The translations under genes and the position numbers were made by a program. Under the pieces are notes generated by a model. That model was not told the origin of the DNA. It saw only the letters and a list, made by a program, of their open reading frames with translations, and ran no database searches. A stretch of DNA of 51,987 nt, taken from Actinomycetes bacterium (GTDB taxonomy: Bacteria > Actinomycetota > Acidimicrobiia > Acidimicrobiales > RAAP-2). Location of the stretch: the NCBI GenBank assembly GCA_021799615.1, contig JAJZAC010000005.1:1-51987 (forward strand), in the 5' to 3' direction. Positions 25,547 to 36,117 of the stretch are shown piece by piece; the first letter of the stretch is position 1, and each line of letters starts with the position of its first letter.

Positions 25547-28150
25547 ATGGATGCCGACGCGACGCCGGCGCGCCCGGCCGGTGTGCCCGACAAGCCCGCC
25601 CTCGAGGGCCTGGAGGCGAAGTGGTCCTCCCGATGGGACGACGAGGGCACCTACGCCTTCGACCGGGGCGCGCCCCGGGAGCGGGTCTTCTCGATCGACA
25701 CCCCGCCTCCCACGGTGTCGGGCTCCCTCCACGTCGGGCACGTCTTCTCCTACACCCACACCGACGCCGTCGCCCGCTACCAGCGGATGTCGGGCAAGGC
25801 CGTCTTCTATCCCATGGGATGGGACGACAATGGGCTGCCGACCGAGCGCCGCGTCCAGAACTACTACGGCGTCCGGTGCGACCCGGCCCTGCCCCGCGAT
25901 CCGGCGTTCGCCCCGCCGGCGGAACCGGCCAGGGACCCCGTCCCCGTCTCCCGACCCGACTTCGTCGAGCTGTGCCTGGCCCTCACGGCCGAGGACGAAC
26001 GTGCCTTCGAGCACCTGTGGCGCACCCTCGGCCTGTCGGTCGACTGGCACCACACCTACACCACCATCGGCGACCGGGCCCAGCGGGCCAGCCAGCGGTC
26101 GTTCCTCCACCTCCTGGCCGGCGGCCACGCCTACCAGCAGGTGGCCCCGACGCTGTGGGACGTGGACTTCGCCACCGCCGTCTCCCAGGCCGAGCTGGAG
26201 GACCGCGAGCGGCCCGGCGCCTACCACCGGCTGCGGTTCCGGTGCCTCGACGCAGGCGGGCAGCCGGACGGCGACGCCCACGTGGACATCGAGACGACCC
26301 GGCCCGAGCTGCTGCCCGCCTGCGTGGCGCTCGTCGCCCACCCGGACGACCAGCGCTACGCCCCCCTGTTCGGCACGTCGGTCGCCACGCCGCTCTTCGG
26401 CGTGCCCGTCCCCGTGCTCGGCCATCCCCTGGCCGACCCGGAGAAGGGATCGGGCATCGCCATGGTCTGCACCTTCGGCGACACGACGGACGTGGTGTGG
26501 TGGCGGGAGCTCGACCTCCCCACCCGGACCGTCGTCGGCCGCGACGGCCGGCTGGAGCCGGTGCCGTGGGGACGCGACGGGTGGCCCAGCGCCGATCCGG
26601 CTGCGGCCGCCGCCGCCTACGACGAACTGGCCGGGCGCACCGTGCGCCAGGCGCAGACCCGGATCGTGGAGCTGCTGGCCGGGTCGGGCGACCTGATCGG
26701 CGAGCCCCGCCCCATCACCCACCCCGTCAAGTTCTTCGAGAAGGGCGAGCGCCCCCTCGAGATCGTGTCGTCCCGCCAGTGGTTCGTGCGCACCCAGCCG
26801 CTGCGCGAGCGCCTGCTGGCCCGGGGGGACGAGCTCCGCTGGCACCCCGCCTACATGGCCCATCGCTACCGGGCGTGGGTCGAGGGCCTGACCGGCGACT
26901 GGAACATCAGCCGCCAGCGCTTCTTCGGCGTCCCCTTCCCGGTCTGGTACCCGGTGGGCGCCGACGGGACGATCGACTACGACCGGCCCCTCACACCCGA
27001 CGAGTCCCGCCTTCCCGTGGATCCCTCCGTCGACGTCCCCGACGGCTACGACGGCTCGCAACGGGGGCGGCCGGGCGGGTTCGTGGGCGACCCCGACGTC
27101 ATGGACACGTGGGCCACTTCGTCCCTCACCCCCCAGATCGCCGGCGGGTGGGAGGACGACCCCGAGCTGTTCTCCCGGGTCTTCCCGATGGACCTCCGGC
27201 CCCAGGGCCACGACATCATCCGGACGTGGCTGTTCTCGACCGTCGTGCGCGCCGAGCTCGAGCACGGCTCGCTCCCGTGGAGCGACACCGCCATCTCGGG
27301 GTGGGTGCTCGATCCCGACCGGAAGAAGATGTCGAAGTCGAAGGGGAACGTCGTCACCCCCCTGCCGCTCCTGGAGCGCCACGGCGCCGACGCCGTCCGC
27401 TACTGGGCGGCCAGCGGCCGGCCCGGCACCGACACCGCGGTCGACGAGGGGCAGATGAAGGTCGGGCGGCGGTTGGCCATCAAGGTCCTCAACGCGTCGC
27501 GCTTCGTCCTCGGGCGGGTGGCCGGTACCGACGGGTCCGTCCCCGACGCCGGCCTCGCCGCCGTCACCGAGCCGCTGGACCGGGCCATGCTGGCCCGCCT
27601 CGCCTCGGTGGTGGGCGAGGCGACCGTCGCCTTCGACGGTTTCGACTACGCCCGCGCCCTGGAGCGGACCGAGGCGTTCTTCTGGTCGTTCTGCGACGAC
27701 TACCTGGAGCTGGTGAAGGGCCGCGCCTACGGCGACGGGGACTCGCCGGCCACGTCGTCGGCCCGGGCCGCCCTCGCACTGGCCCTCTCCGTCCAGCTCC
27801 GGCTGTTCGCGCCGTTCCTCCCGTTCGTCACCGAGGAGGTGTGGTCCTGGTGGCGCACCGGCTCGGTGCACCGCGCCGGCTGGCCGTCGGCGGACGAGAT
27901 TGCCGCCGACGGCGAGCCGGCCGTCCTCGACGCCGTCGCCGGCGTGCTGGCCGCCGTCCGCAGGGCCAAGACGTCGGCCAAGCGCTCGATGCGCGCACCC
28001 GTCGCCCGCTGCACGGTGACCGGCGACGCGGCGCTGTCGGGCGCGCTGGCGGTGGCCGGTACCGACCTGCGCGACGCCGGCGGCATCGAGGAGCTCGTCG
28101 TACTGGAGGGCACCGAGCCCGGTGTCGAGGTCGAGCTGGCCCCAGAGTGA
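25547..28150 (+). CDS. valS: Valyl-tRNA synthetase
   Basis: A class I synthetase (867 aa) charging tRNA-Val with editing of mischarged threonine. The HIGH region is TPPPTVSGSLHVGHVFSY; the KMSKS loop is KKMSKSKGNVVTPL. The connective editing domain lies between, and YPMGWDDNGLPTERRVQNYY and DVMDTWATSSLTPQI identify the enzyme as ValS of the form found in actinobacteria and archaea-like ValS rather than the E. coli form. The C-terminal coiled-coil tRNA-binding arm of E. coli-type ValS appears absent, in line with the shorter length. ATG 25547 follows the divergent promoter at 25532. Confidence 0.94.
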   Translation: MDADATPARPAGVPDKPALEGLEAKWSSRWDDEGTYAFDRGAPRERVFSIDTPPPTVSGSLHVGHVFSYTHTDAVARYQRMSGKAVFYPMGWDDNGLPTERRVQNYYGVRCDPALPRDPAFAPPAEPARDPVPVSRPDFVELCLALTAEDERAFEHLWRTLGLSVDWHHTYTTIGDRAQRASQRSFLHLLAGGHAYQQVAPTLWDVDFATAVSQAELEDRERPGAYHRLRFRCLDAGGQPDGDAHVDIETTRPELLPACVALVAHPDDQRYAPLFGTSVATPLFGVPVPVLGHPLADPEKGSGIAMVCTFGDTTDVVWWRELDLPTRTVVGRDGRLEPVPWGRDGWPSADPAAAAAAYDELAGRTVRQAQTRIVELLAGSGDLIGEPRPITHPVKFFEKGERPLEIVSSRQWFVRTQPLRERLLARGDELRWHPAYMAHRYRAWVEGLTGDWNISRQRFFGVPFPVWYPVGADGTIDYDRPLTPDESRLPVDPSVDVPDGYDGSQRGRPGGFVGDPDVMDTWATSSLTPQIAGGWEDDPELFSRVFPMDLRPQGHDIIRTWLFSTVVRAELEHGSLPWSDTAISGWVLDPDRKKMSKSKGNVVTPLPLLERHGADAVRYWAASGRPGTDTAVDEGQMKVGRRLAIKVLNASRFVLGRVAGTDGSVPDAGLAAVTEPLDRAMLARLASVVGEATVAFDGFDYARALERTEAFFWSFCDDYLELVKGRAYGDGDSPATSSARAALALALSVQLRLFAPFLPFVTEEVWSWWRTGSVHRAGWPSADEIAADGEPAVLDAVAGVLAAVRRAKTSAKRSMRAPVARCTVTGDAALSGALAVAGTDLRDAGGIEELVVLEGTEPGVEVELAPE

Positions 28151-28174
28151 GGCGGCGCCGGAGCCGGCGCCGCC
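28151..28174. terminator. Shared stem-loop between convergent valS and livF
   Basis: GGCGGCGCCG (28151-28160) pairs perfectly with CGGCGCCGCC (28165-28174) around GAGC. It begins immediately after the valS stop and ends 4 nt from the livF stop, so it can serve both strands. Its GC-only stem lacks a T-run. Confidence 0.7.
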
Positions 28175-28178
28175 CGGG

Positions 28179-28897
28179 TCACGACGCCAGGTAGGCGGAG
28201 AGCGCCGCCTCGGCCATCTCCGACGGCGAGCCCTCGGCGGTGATGCGGCCGTTGGTCATGATGGCGGCCCGGGTGGCCACCGCCAGGGCGGTGGTGACGA
28301 ACTGCTCGACGAGGAGGACGGTCATGCCCCGTGCGGCCAGTTCGCCGACCATCTCGTAGAGCTCGGCCACCACGAGGGGGGCCAACCCCATCGACAGCTC
28401 GTCGACGAGGAGGACGGACGGGTCGGACACCAGCGCCCGCGAGAGGGCCAGCATCTGCTGTTCCCCGCCGGACAGGGTCCCCGCTGCCTGCTGGCGACGG
28501 TCGGCCAGCCGGTGGAATGCCGTGTACGTCCGCTCCTCCACCTCGCCCAGGGGGATGCGGGCCGAGTAGGTCCAGATCCGCAGGTTCTCGCGCACGGTCA
28601 GGTTCGGGAACACGCCCCGACCCTCGGGAACGGTGCACAGCCCGAGCCGGGCCAGGTGCTCGACCGACCGGCCCCCGACCGGCAGGTCGCCCAGGTGGAC
28701 CTCGCCGGCCGTGGCCCGCACGTGTCCGCCGATCACCTTCAACAGGGTCGACTTCCCGGCTCCGTTGGGGCCGAGCAAGGCGAAGATGCTGCCCGCGGGG
28801 ACCTGGAGGTCGATGCCGTGGAGGACCTCGATGCGCCCGTAGCCGGCACGGACGCCGTCCACCGTGATCGGGGGGGCGGCAGGCAGCCGCTGCCCGC

Positions 28898-28901
<4 letters not shown>
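28179..28901 (-). CDS. livF: Branched-chain amino acid ABC transporter ATPase LivF
   Basis: An ATPase subunit of 240 aa. GYGRIEVLHGIDL, Walker A GPNGAGKST, VPEGRGVFPNLTVRENL (the LivF fingerprint), signature LSGGEQQM, and Walker B VLLVDELSMGLAP (LivF-type DE-L rather than DEP) are visible. It dimerises with LivG under the fused LivHM permease. GTG 28901 has a GTGA overlap with the livG stop. It is the last gene of the operon. Confidence 0.95.
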
Positions 28902-29753
<852 letters not shown>

Positions 29754-29767
<14 letters not shown>

Positions 29768-31691
29768 GGATCTCTCCCTCGCGGCCGTCGACCACCCCGA
29801 CGAGCGATCCCGCGTCGCCGGTGGCCCGATGACGGCGACCGATCCAGCGCTCCGGCACCAGCCGTGCCAGCGGCCCGATCCCGAGGATCCCGTTCGGGGT
29901 CCATCCCACCAGCACGATCCCGGCACCGGCGAACAGCCCCACGCCGTTCGTCCACACGTGGGTGAGCACGGCGAAGGACAGGGCGGCGAGGAAGGCCCCG
30001 CTGACAGTCCGGACGCTCCAGACCACGACGAAGAGGACGAAGACGACCCCGGTGAAGATGTCGAAGTCCGAGGTGCCGACGGTTCCCGCCGCCGTGCCGT
30101 AGAGGGCACCGGCCAGCCCGGCCAGCCCGGCGGCGATGGCGAACACGGCGACCTTGGTGAAGGCGGCGTTGAGGCCCACCGTCGCGTAGGCGGCCGGGGA
30201 GTCCTGCAGCGCGACCAGCCGGCGGCCGAGGAGGCTGCGCCTGATGGCCAGCACCAGCAGGGCGGTGAGGACGAAGGCCGCCGCCAGCAGCAGGAACACG
30301 GCCCGGTTGCTGCCGAAGGAGAGGCCGGGAAGGACGATCTGTCCCACGTTCAGCCCCTGGCCGAGGACGCGGGTGTCGGGGAAGATCCCGGTGTAGGCCG
30401 CGTCGGCGAAGGCGAAGGTGGCCAGGGTGAAGTACAGGCCCCGCAGCCGCACCGTCGGCAGGGCGATCAGCGCGCCGAGGGCGGCGCACACCACGGCGGC
30501 CAGGAGCAGGCCGAGGAGCGAGCCGCCGCCGGCCACCTTGCCCATGAGGAAGGCGCCGATGCCCATGAAGGCGAACTGGCACAGCGAGACCTGGCCGGCG
30601 TAGCCGACGAGGAGGACGAGGGAGAGCCCGACGATCCCGTACGCCATGGTGTGGTCCAGGATCACCCCGAACGAGGAGGTACCCCCGGCGACGGTGCCGG
30701 TGAGGGTCATCGAACAGGCCAGCGCCACCAGGCAGAAGGCACCGGCGGCGATGAGCGACTCCCAGCCGGTGGCCACTCGGGGTGGGCGCAGGGTCGACAG
30801 GCGCCCCACCGCCCGCAGACGCACCGACGGCAGTGCGATGAGGGCGGCGAACAGGAAGATCATCGGGAGCGCGGCGGACAGGTCGGGGCCCAAGGTGCCC
30901 AGGTGGGGCTGGGCGTAGCTCCCGAAGTAGACGACGGCCAGGCCGAGCACGAGCCCGCCGGCGTAGGTGAGAGGCACGCTGCGCAGCCGGCCGAAGACGG
31001 CGGCGGCGAAGCCGCTCACCACCAGCAGGGCGAGGGTGTAGGTGTCGAGCGAGGTCTGCTGCTGCTGGGCGAGGAGCACCCCCGCCAACGCGGCCAGTAC
31101 CGAGCCCAGCACCCACCCGGTTCGGCTCATGGCCACCGGCGACGCCCCGGCGGTAGCCAGGAGCTCGGGATCGTCCACCACGGCCCGTAGGGCGACCCCC
31201 AGCCGGAAGCTGTGGAAGAGGACGCGCAGGGCGGCGGCGATGGCGGCAGCCGAGCCGGCGATGACGAGGTCCTGTGCGGTCACACCCACCCCGAGGATCC
31301 GGATGGTGCCGTTCACCAGGGGGCTGAGGGTGTCGCCGCGGTTCTCCCCGAAGAGGACCAGCGCCAGCCCGATGAGGATGGCCAGCAGGCCGAGCGTGAC
31401 CATCACCGGACGCTCTCCCGTGTCCCCCAGCAGGCGCCGCATGAGCAGCCACTCGATGAACACGCCGAAGACGGGCGCGGCCACGAGCACGACGAGCACC
31501 ATGGCCAGGGCGCCGGGGACGTGGTGGGTGACGAGCTCCCAGTAGCCGTAGGCGGCGATCATCCCGACGGCGCCGTGGGCGAAGTTGAACACGCCGGACG
31601 TGGTGTAGGTCACCACCAGGCCGGTCGCCGAGATGGCGTAGACGGATCCGAGGATGAGCCCGAGGACCGTGAACTCCAGGAACTGGCTCAC
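29754..31691 (-). CDS. Fused LivH-LivM branched-chain amino acid permease
   Basis: Both membrane subunits of a Liv transporter in one 645-aa chain. The LivH half (about 1-295) starts FTVLGLILGSVYAISATGL and contains FNFAHGAVGMIAAYG, the LivH signature. The LivM half (about 310-620) contains GYAGQVSLCQFAFMGIGAF and FTLATFAFADAAY, the LivM signature. Together there are about 16-18 transmembrane segments. GTG 31691 has GGAGG 7 nt upstream. livG and livF follow with overlaps, but no periplasmic binding protein gene (livK) is present in the window. Confidence 0.93.
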
Positions 31692-31890
31692 TCGCTGCCT
31701 CCAGCGGACACGGTCGCGACCACCTGCCCGGCGGCGATGCTACGTCCGCCCGGCCGGGGGCGGTGGGCGGCGCGGCCTGCCGGCCGGCCGTGCCGGCAGG
31801 CACCTGCCGCAGCGCGCCGGTCCCGGATCCGTTCCATCACCCTCCCCATCCGAACCCCCACCGTGCCGGGAGCGGTCCGGCACGACGAGT

Positions 31891-31903
31891 TGACACTATG
31901 TCA
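31891..31903 (-). promoter_or_regulatory. liv operon promoter: dyad TGACA-CTA-TGTCA over -10 TAGTGT
   Basis: On the minus strand TGACATAGTGTCA contains TAGTGT (31893-31898) as -10. It overlaps the hydrolase stop codon. The leader to GTG 31691 would be about 195 nt; no gene lies in it. Confidence 0.45.
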
Positions 31904-33205
31904 GAAACCGGCGTGGCCGTCACGCGGCGACGGGCCGAGCGCGTGCTGGTCACCGGCCGTCGGTTCCGGGCGGGAGGCGCCGACGGTGGTGCGGATCCCC
32001 TCGAGGAACCGGACCACCCCGAGGGTGGTGGCCCGGCAGCGGAGGGAGGCGAGCACGTCGAACGCGTGCTGGGCGTAGGGAAGCTCGGCGTAGGCGACCG
32101 GCGCCTGCGACACGGCGCGGAGCCGGTCCACGAAGACCCGGGCCACCTCGACCGGCACCAGCGTGTCGTTCCGGCCGTGGAGGACGAACATGGGCGGGGC
32201 GCCGGCGTGCACCCGCGACGTGGGCGACGCCTGCTCGAACGTGTCGGGATCGTCCTCCAGGTGGGCCTTGACGATCCGCTCCTCCAGGAGCTCGCGCAGC
32301 TCGCGGCTGTAGCGGTCGGGACCGGGGTTCCGGCCGGTCAGGTCGTAGACCCCGTAGAAGGGCACGCAGGCGTCGACGTGGGTGTCGCCGCCCTCGAAGC
32401 CGGGCTGCCAGTCGGGGTCGCCGGCGGTCAGCGCCACCAGGGCGGCGAGGTGCCCGCCGGCCGAGCCTCCCGACACGGCCACGAACGCCGGATCGCCCCC
32501 GAGCTCGGCGACGTGCTCCCGCACCCAGGCGAGCGCCCGCTTGCAGTCGACCACGTGGGCGGGCCACGTGGCGCGGGGGCTCAGGCGGTAGTTGATGGCG
32601 ATGCACACCCAGCCCCGGCGGGCCAGCTCGTGCATCATGGGGATCCCCTGCTCCCGCTTGTCGCCGATGATCCACGCCCCGCCGTGGATGTACACGAGGA
32701 CCGGCCCGGCCGACGGCGGGTCGCGGCGGGAGCGGATCACGTCGAGCTTGTGACGGTAGTTGCCGTCGCCCCAGTAGTCGATGTTCCGGATCCGCTGGAC
32801 GCTGCGGAACCGGAACGGCACGGCGAGGCCCACCCGCCACAGGCGGTTCCACACCGGTCGGGGGTCCACCTGGGGAGCGGCAACCGGACCGCCGCTGGCC
32901 GAGTCGAGCGCCTCGGCCACCACCCGGCGGGCCCGCCAGCCGCTGACCGCCAGCCCGGCCAGCCCCACCCACTGGACGGCGCCCAGCCCGAGCCCCACCC
33001 AGCCCGGCCAGGCGCCGAAGGCGTGCGCCCATGCGAACAGCCCCGTCGCCACCAGTTCGGCGGCGACGGTCTGCACCGGGAGCTCGCCGATCAACCAGCC
33101 GAAGGTGAAGCTGACGACGGCCAGCAAACCGTGCCGCATCGGGAGATAGGCGTTGACCAGCAGGGCCATACCGGCCAAGCTGACGGCGAACAGCACCCAG
33201 GGCAT
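31901..33205 (-). CDS. Membrane-anchored alpha/beta hydrolase (HSL/esterase family)
   Basis: A serine hydrolase of 434 aa from ATG 33205 (GTG 33220 would add five residues). About 100 N-terminal residues form three to four hydrophobic helices. The catalytic domain follows: oxyanion motif VYIHGGAWIIGDKREQG, nucleophile elbow SGGSAGGHLAA, acid in LHGRNDTLVPVE and His in YAQHAFDV. Carboxylester or lipid hydrolysis at the membrane is likely. It is divergent from a WS/DGAT acyltransferase, which suggests a role in storage-lipid turnover (inference). The C-terminal 30 residues are Pro/Gly-rich. Confidence 0.9.
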   Translation of the reverse strand: MPWVLFAVSLAGMALLVNAYLPMRHGLLAVVSFTFGWLIGELPVQTVAAELVATGLFAWAHAFGAWPGWVGLGLGAVQWVGLAGLAVSGWRARRVVAEALDSASGGPVAAPQVDPRPVWNRLWRVGLAVPFRFRSVQRIRNIDYWGDGNYRHKLDVIRSRRDPPSAGPVLVYIHGGAWIIGDKREQGIPMMHELARRGWVCIAINYRLSPRATWPAHVVDCKRALAWVREHVAELGGDPAFVAVSGGSAGGHLAALVALTAGDPDWQPGFEGGDTHVDACVPFYGVYDLTGRNPGPDRYSRELRELLEERIVKAHLEDDPDTFEQASPTSRVHAGAPPMFVLHGRNDTLVPVEVARVFVDRLRAVSQAPVAYAELPYAQHAFDVLASLRCRATTLGVVRFLEGIRTTVGASRPEPTAGDQHALGPSPRDGHAGF

Positions 33206-33266
33206 CGCACCATCAAACACCGTCGCCGGCCGGAACGCGAACCGGCGGCACTCGAAAGGGGGAGGG

Positions 33267-34745
33267 GTGGACCGGCTCAGCGGGCTCGACGCCAGCTTCC
33301 TCTACCTGGAGACCCCGAGCCTCCACATGCACGTGGCCATGGCCAACGTGTTCGATCCGACGACCGTGCCCGGCGGGTACTCGTTCGACCGGCTGAAGGC
33401 GCACATCGCCGAGCGGCTGCCCCTGGCACCGGTGTTCGGCCGCCGGCTGGTCGAGGTGCCGTTCCGCCTCGGCCACCCGGTGTGGGCCGAGGACCCGACG
33501 TTCGACCTCGACTACCACGTCCGGCTGGCGGCCGTGCCGCGTCCGGGCGGTCTGAAGGAGCTCGCCGACCTGGCCGGGGACATCGTCGGCCGGCCGCTGG
33601 ACCGCTCGAAGCCCCTGTGGGAGATGTGGGTGGTGGAGGGCCTGGCCGGCGGCCGCATCGGCTTCATCACCAAGATGCACCACTGCACGGTGGACGGGGT
33701 CTCGGGTGCCGAGCTCCTGTCGATCCTGTTCGACCTCGAACCCGAGCCCGCCCCCCGGCCCCCGACGGGAGCCCCGGCCGGGTCGCCGGCGCGTATCCCC
33801 GCTCCGGTCGAACTGGCTGCCCAGGCCCTCGTGTCGGCCGCGCTGCGGCCGTTCGAGATCGCCCGCGACGCCGTCTCGACCGGCAGGCGAGTCCTCGACG
33901 TCCGGCGGTTGCGGCAGCTGGCCGAGTCGCGCCCCGACGTCCACAAGGCCGCCCTCCCCCTGTCGGCCCCCCGCACCTCGTTCAACGCGGCGATCACCCG
34001 GCGGCGGACGGTGGCGCTGGCCGCCATCGGCCTCGACGACGTGAAGCGGCTGAAGAACGCCGAGGGGACCACGGTGAACGACGTGGTCCTGGCGGTGTGC
34101 ACCGGCGCGCTGCGGCGGTTCCTGGCCGACGGCGGCGAGCTCCCCGATCGCCCCCTCGTCGCCGTGGTACCCGTGTCGGTCCGGCCCGAGGGGGAGGCGG
34201 CCGGCACCAACAAGGTGTCGTCCCTGTTCGTGAACCTGCCCACCAACCTGTCCGACCCCCTGGCCCGCCTGCGGGCCATCCACCTCGGCACCCGGGGAGC
34301 GAAGGAGGAGCACCACGCGCTGGGGGCGCGCACCCTGCTCGACTGGGCCGAGCACGCCAGCCCGGCGGTGTTCGCCACCGCGGCGCGCCTCTACAGCCGG
34401 ATGCGGCTGGCTGACCGGCACCGCCCCATCGCCAACCTGGTGATCTCCAACGTCCCCGGTCCCGACTTCCCCCTCTACCTCGGTGGGGCCGAACTGGTGG
34501 CCGGCTTCCCCCTCGGCCCGATCATGGACGGCATGGGGGTCAACGTCACCATCATGAGCTACCGGGGCGTCCTCTACTGGGGCATCGTGGCCTGCCCGGA
34601 AACGGTGCCTCGGGCGTGGCAGCTGGCGGCGGACATCCCTCTCGCCCTCGACGAGCTCCTCGAGGCGGCGGGACTGGAGCCGGCCTCGTTCCGGTCCGAC
34701 GAGGCGGTCGACGCCGCCCGGGCCGCCGGCGCGGCGCTGGACTGA
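33267..34745 (+). CDS. Wax ester synthase/diacylglycerol acyltransferase (WS/DGAT)
   Basis: An acyltransferase of 492 aa making wax esters or triacylglycerol from acyl-CoA. DRLSGLDASFLYLETPSLHM is the family N-terminus. The catalytic HHxxxDG is intact in KMHHCTVDGVSG. The C-terminal half includes NDVVLAVCTGALRRFL and LVISNVPGPDFPLYLGGA, both typical of this family. GTG 33267 was chosen because homology starts there and AAAGGGGGAGG is just upstream. The length fits bacterial WS/DGAT (about 450-490). Confidence 0.94.
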   Translation: MDRLSGLDASFLYLETPSLHMHVAMANVFDPTTVPGGYSFDRLKAHIAERLPLAPVFGRRLVEVPFRLGHPVWAEDPTFDLDYHVRLAAVPRPGGLKELADLAGDIVGRPLDRSKPLWEMWVVEGLAGGRIGFITKMHHCTVDGVSGAELLSILFDLEPEPAPRPPTGAPAGSPARIPAPVELAAQALVSAALRPFEIARDAVSTGRRVLDVRRLRQLAESRPDVHKAALPLSAPRTSFNAAITRRRTVALAAIGLDDVKRLKNAEGTTVNDVVLAVCTGALRRFLADGGELPDRPLVAVVPVSVRPEGEAAGTNKVSSLFVNLPTNLSDPLARLRAIHLGTRGAKEEHHALGARTLLDWAEHASPAVFATAARLYSRMRLADRHRPIANLVISNVPGPDFPLYLGGAELVAGFPLGPIMDGMGVNVTIMSYRGVLYWGIVACPETVPRAWQLAADIPLALDELLEAAGLEPASFRSDEAVDAARAAGAALD

Positions 34746-34811
34746 GGTCCGGGCCGAGCCACCCCGACGCGACGCCCGGGGCCCGTCGACCGGGATCTTC
34801 GCCAGGGACGG

Positions 34812-36008
34812 TCACCCCGACGTGGGCGACGGCGCCAGCACCACCGAGGCGGCGCCGGTGCACACCGGCACCGGGTTGCCGTAGGTCAGGGACGGGACGG
34901 CCATGGGGAGCAGGGCGTCGAAGCCGGTGACGATCCAGGCCGTGCCCCCCCCGGGCCCGAGGACCAGGTCCGTCGGGTGCTGGGTCGAGAGGCCGCCGTC
35001 GGCGCCCGACTGCACCGGCATGCGGGCCGGTGGTCGGGGCACGAGGGTGCTCCCGACGGCGACCGGCACCACCCAGTTGTTCGGGCCGTCCGCCACCAGC
35101 GCCAGCGTGCCGTCGGGGGTGACGGCCACCGCCGAGGGCGACGAGACGTTGCCGAACACGTCGAAGCTGGCAGGTGCGGTGGCCGGGCCGGACGGGAGGG
35201 GGACGGTGAGGATGCGACCGCCGAAGGTCGACCCGCCCTGCCCCACCACCAGCAGGGTGGTGCCGTCGGGGGCGAGGACCATGCCGTGGGGGGCGTCGGT
35301 GGAGCTGACGGTCAGCGACGTGGGGATGGCCGTGCCGGCGGCGCGCCCGGACACGGAGATGGGGACGATCTCCCCGTTGCCCAGGGCGTAGAGCGTCGTC
35401 CCGCTGCGGTCGAAGACGAGGGCGGCGACGGCACCGGCGCGGGGGACCGCGACGGGTGGGCCCACCCGGTGGGTGCCGACGTCGATGGGCACGACCGAGT
35501 CCCCCGAGGCGGCCCACACCGTGGTGCCGTCGGGACTGACGGCGATGGCGTGGGTCCCGCCGGTGCCGGGGATGGTGATCGGGGCACCGGCCCGCTGGGT
35601 CAGCAGGTCCACCGGCACCACCTCGTCGCGCGCCGCGCCGTCGACGACCGGCGACGTGTCGACGTAGGCCGTCCTCGCGTCCGGGGCGACGGCGATGGCG
35701 TAGTCCGCGAGGGTCGGCGTTCCCGGCAGGTGGAGGGGGATATCGGCCTCGGGGGTGCCGGTGGCCAGCTCGACCGGGGTGACGGCGCCGGCGCAGGCCA
35801 CGTAGGCGAGGGTCCCCGGCGGGGCGAGCGACGGGCCCGGGGGTGGGTTGGGCGTGGGCTGGGCGAAGAGGGCGCACCCGGCCAGCAGCACGCCGGCCGC
35901 CACCGGTGCGGCGACGCGCCGGATCCCCACCCACCCGGTGGCCCACCCGGTGGCCAGCAGCGATCGGGCGGTGCCGGTGGCTGGCGAGGTACGCCGTTCG
36001 TCCGTCAT
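34812..36008 (-). CDS. YVTN-type beta-propeller lipoprotein
   Basis: A 398-aa exported protein. The signal peptide ends with the lipobox AAGVLLAGCALF. After a Pro-rich linker, six or seven repeats carry the YNCE/YVTN propeller pattern (IAVAPDARTAYVDT, IAVSPDGTTVWAAS, LVFDRSGTTLYAL, MVLAPDGTTLLVVG, VAVTPDGTLALVADG). Such propellers bind ligands or partner proteins; no catalytic residues are evident and the function is unknown. ATG 36008 has a TAACGT box 8 nt upstream (36017-36022), suggesting a nearly leaderless mRNA. It is divergent from the amidohydrolase. Confidence 0.85.
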   Translation of the reverse strand: MTDERRTSPATGTARSLLATGWATGWVGIRRVAAPVAAGVLLAGCALFAQPTPNPPPGPSLAPPGTLAYVACAGAVTPVELATGTPEADIPLHLPGTPTLADYAIAVAPDARTAYVDTSPVVDGAARDEVVPVDLLTQRAGAPITIPGTGGTHAIAVSPDGTTVWAASGDSVVPIDVGTHRVGPPVAVPRAGAVAALVFDRSGTTLYALGNGEIVPISVSGRAAGTAIPTSLTVSSTDAPHGMVLAPDGTTLLVVGQGGSTFGGRILTVPLPSGPATAPASFDVFGNVSSPSAVAVTPDGTLALVADGPNNWVVPVAVGSTLVPRPPARMPVQSGADGGLSTQHPTDLVLGPGGGTAWIVTGFDALLPMAVPSLTYGNPVPVCTGAASVVLAPSPTSG

Positions 36009-36016
36009 GGCTGCCG

Positions 36017-36022
36017 ACGTTA
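36017..36022 (-). promoter_or_regulatory. -10 element TAACGT of the beta-propeller gene
   Basis: TAACGT, 8 nt, then ATG 36008. Slightly longer spacing than the standard 6-nt class. Confidence 0.45.
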
Positions 36023-36105
36023 GCGAGGCCAGCCACCCCTCCCCGCGCACCGTGTCCGTGCCGTTCCCCGCAGAGCCCACCCGTCGGGGGTGGCCGGCGG
36101 TTCGG

Positions 36106-36111
36106 TAGGGT
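36106..36111 (+). promoter_or_regulatory. -10 element TAGGGT of the M20 amidohydrolase (leaderless)
   Basis: TAGGGT, 6 nt (TGGCCG), then ATG 36118. Confidence 0.6.
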
Positions 36112-36117
36112 TGGCCG

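Noticed and set aside
25621-28194. Second plus-strand open frame inside valS
   Set aside because: Arg/Pro-rich shifted-frame shadow of valS, which carries HIGH and KMSKS motifs.
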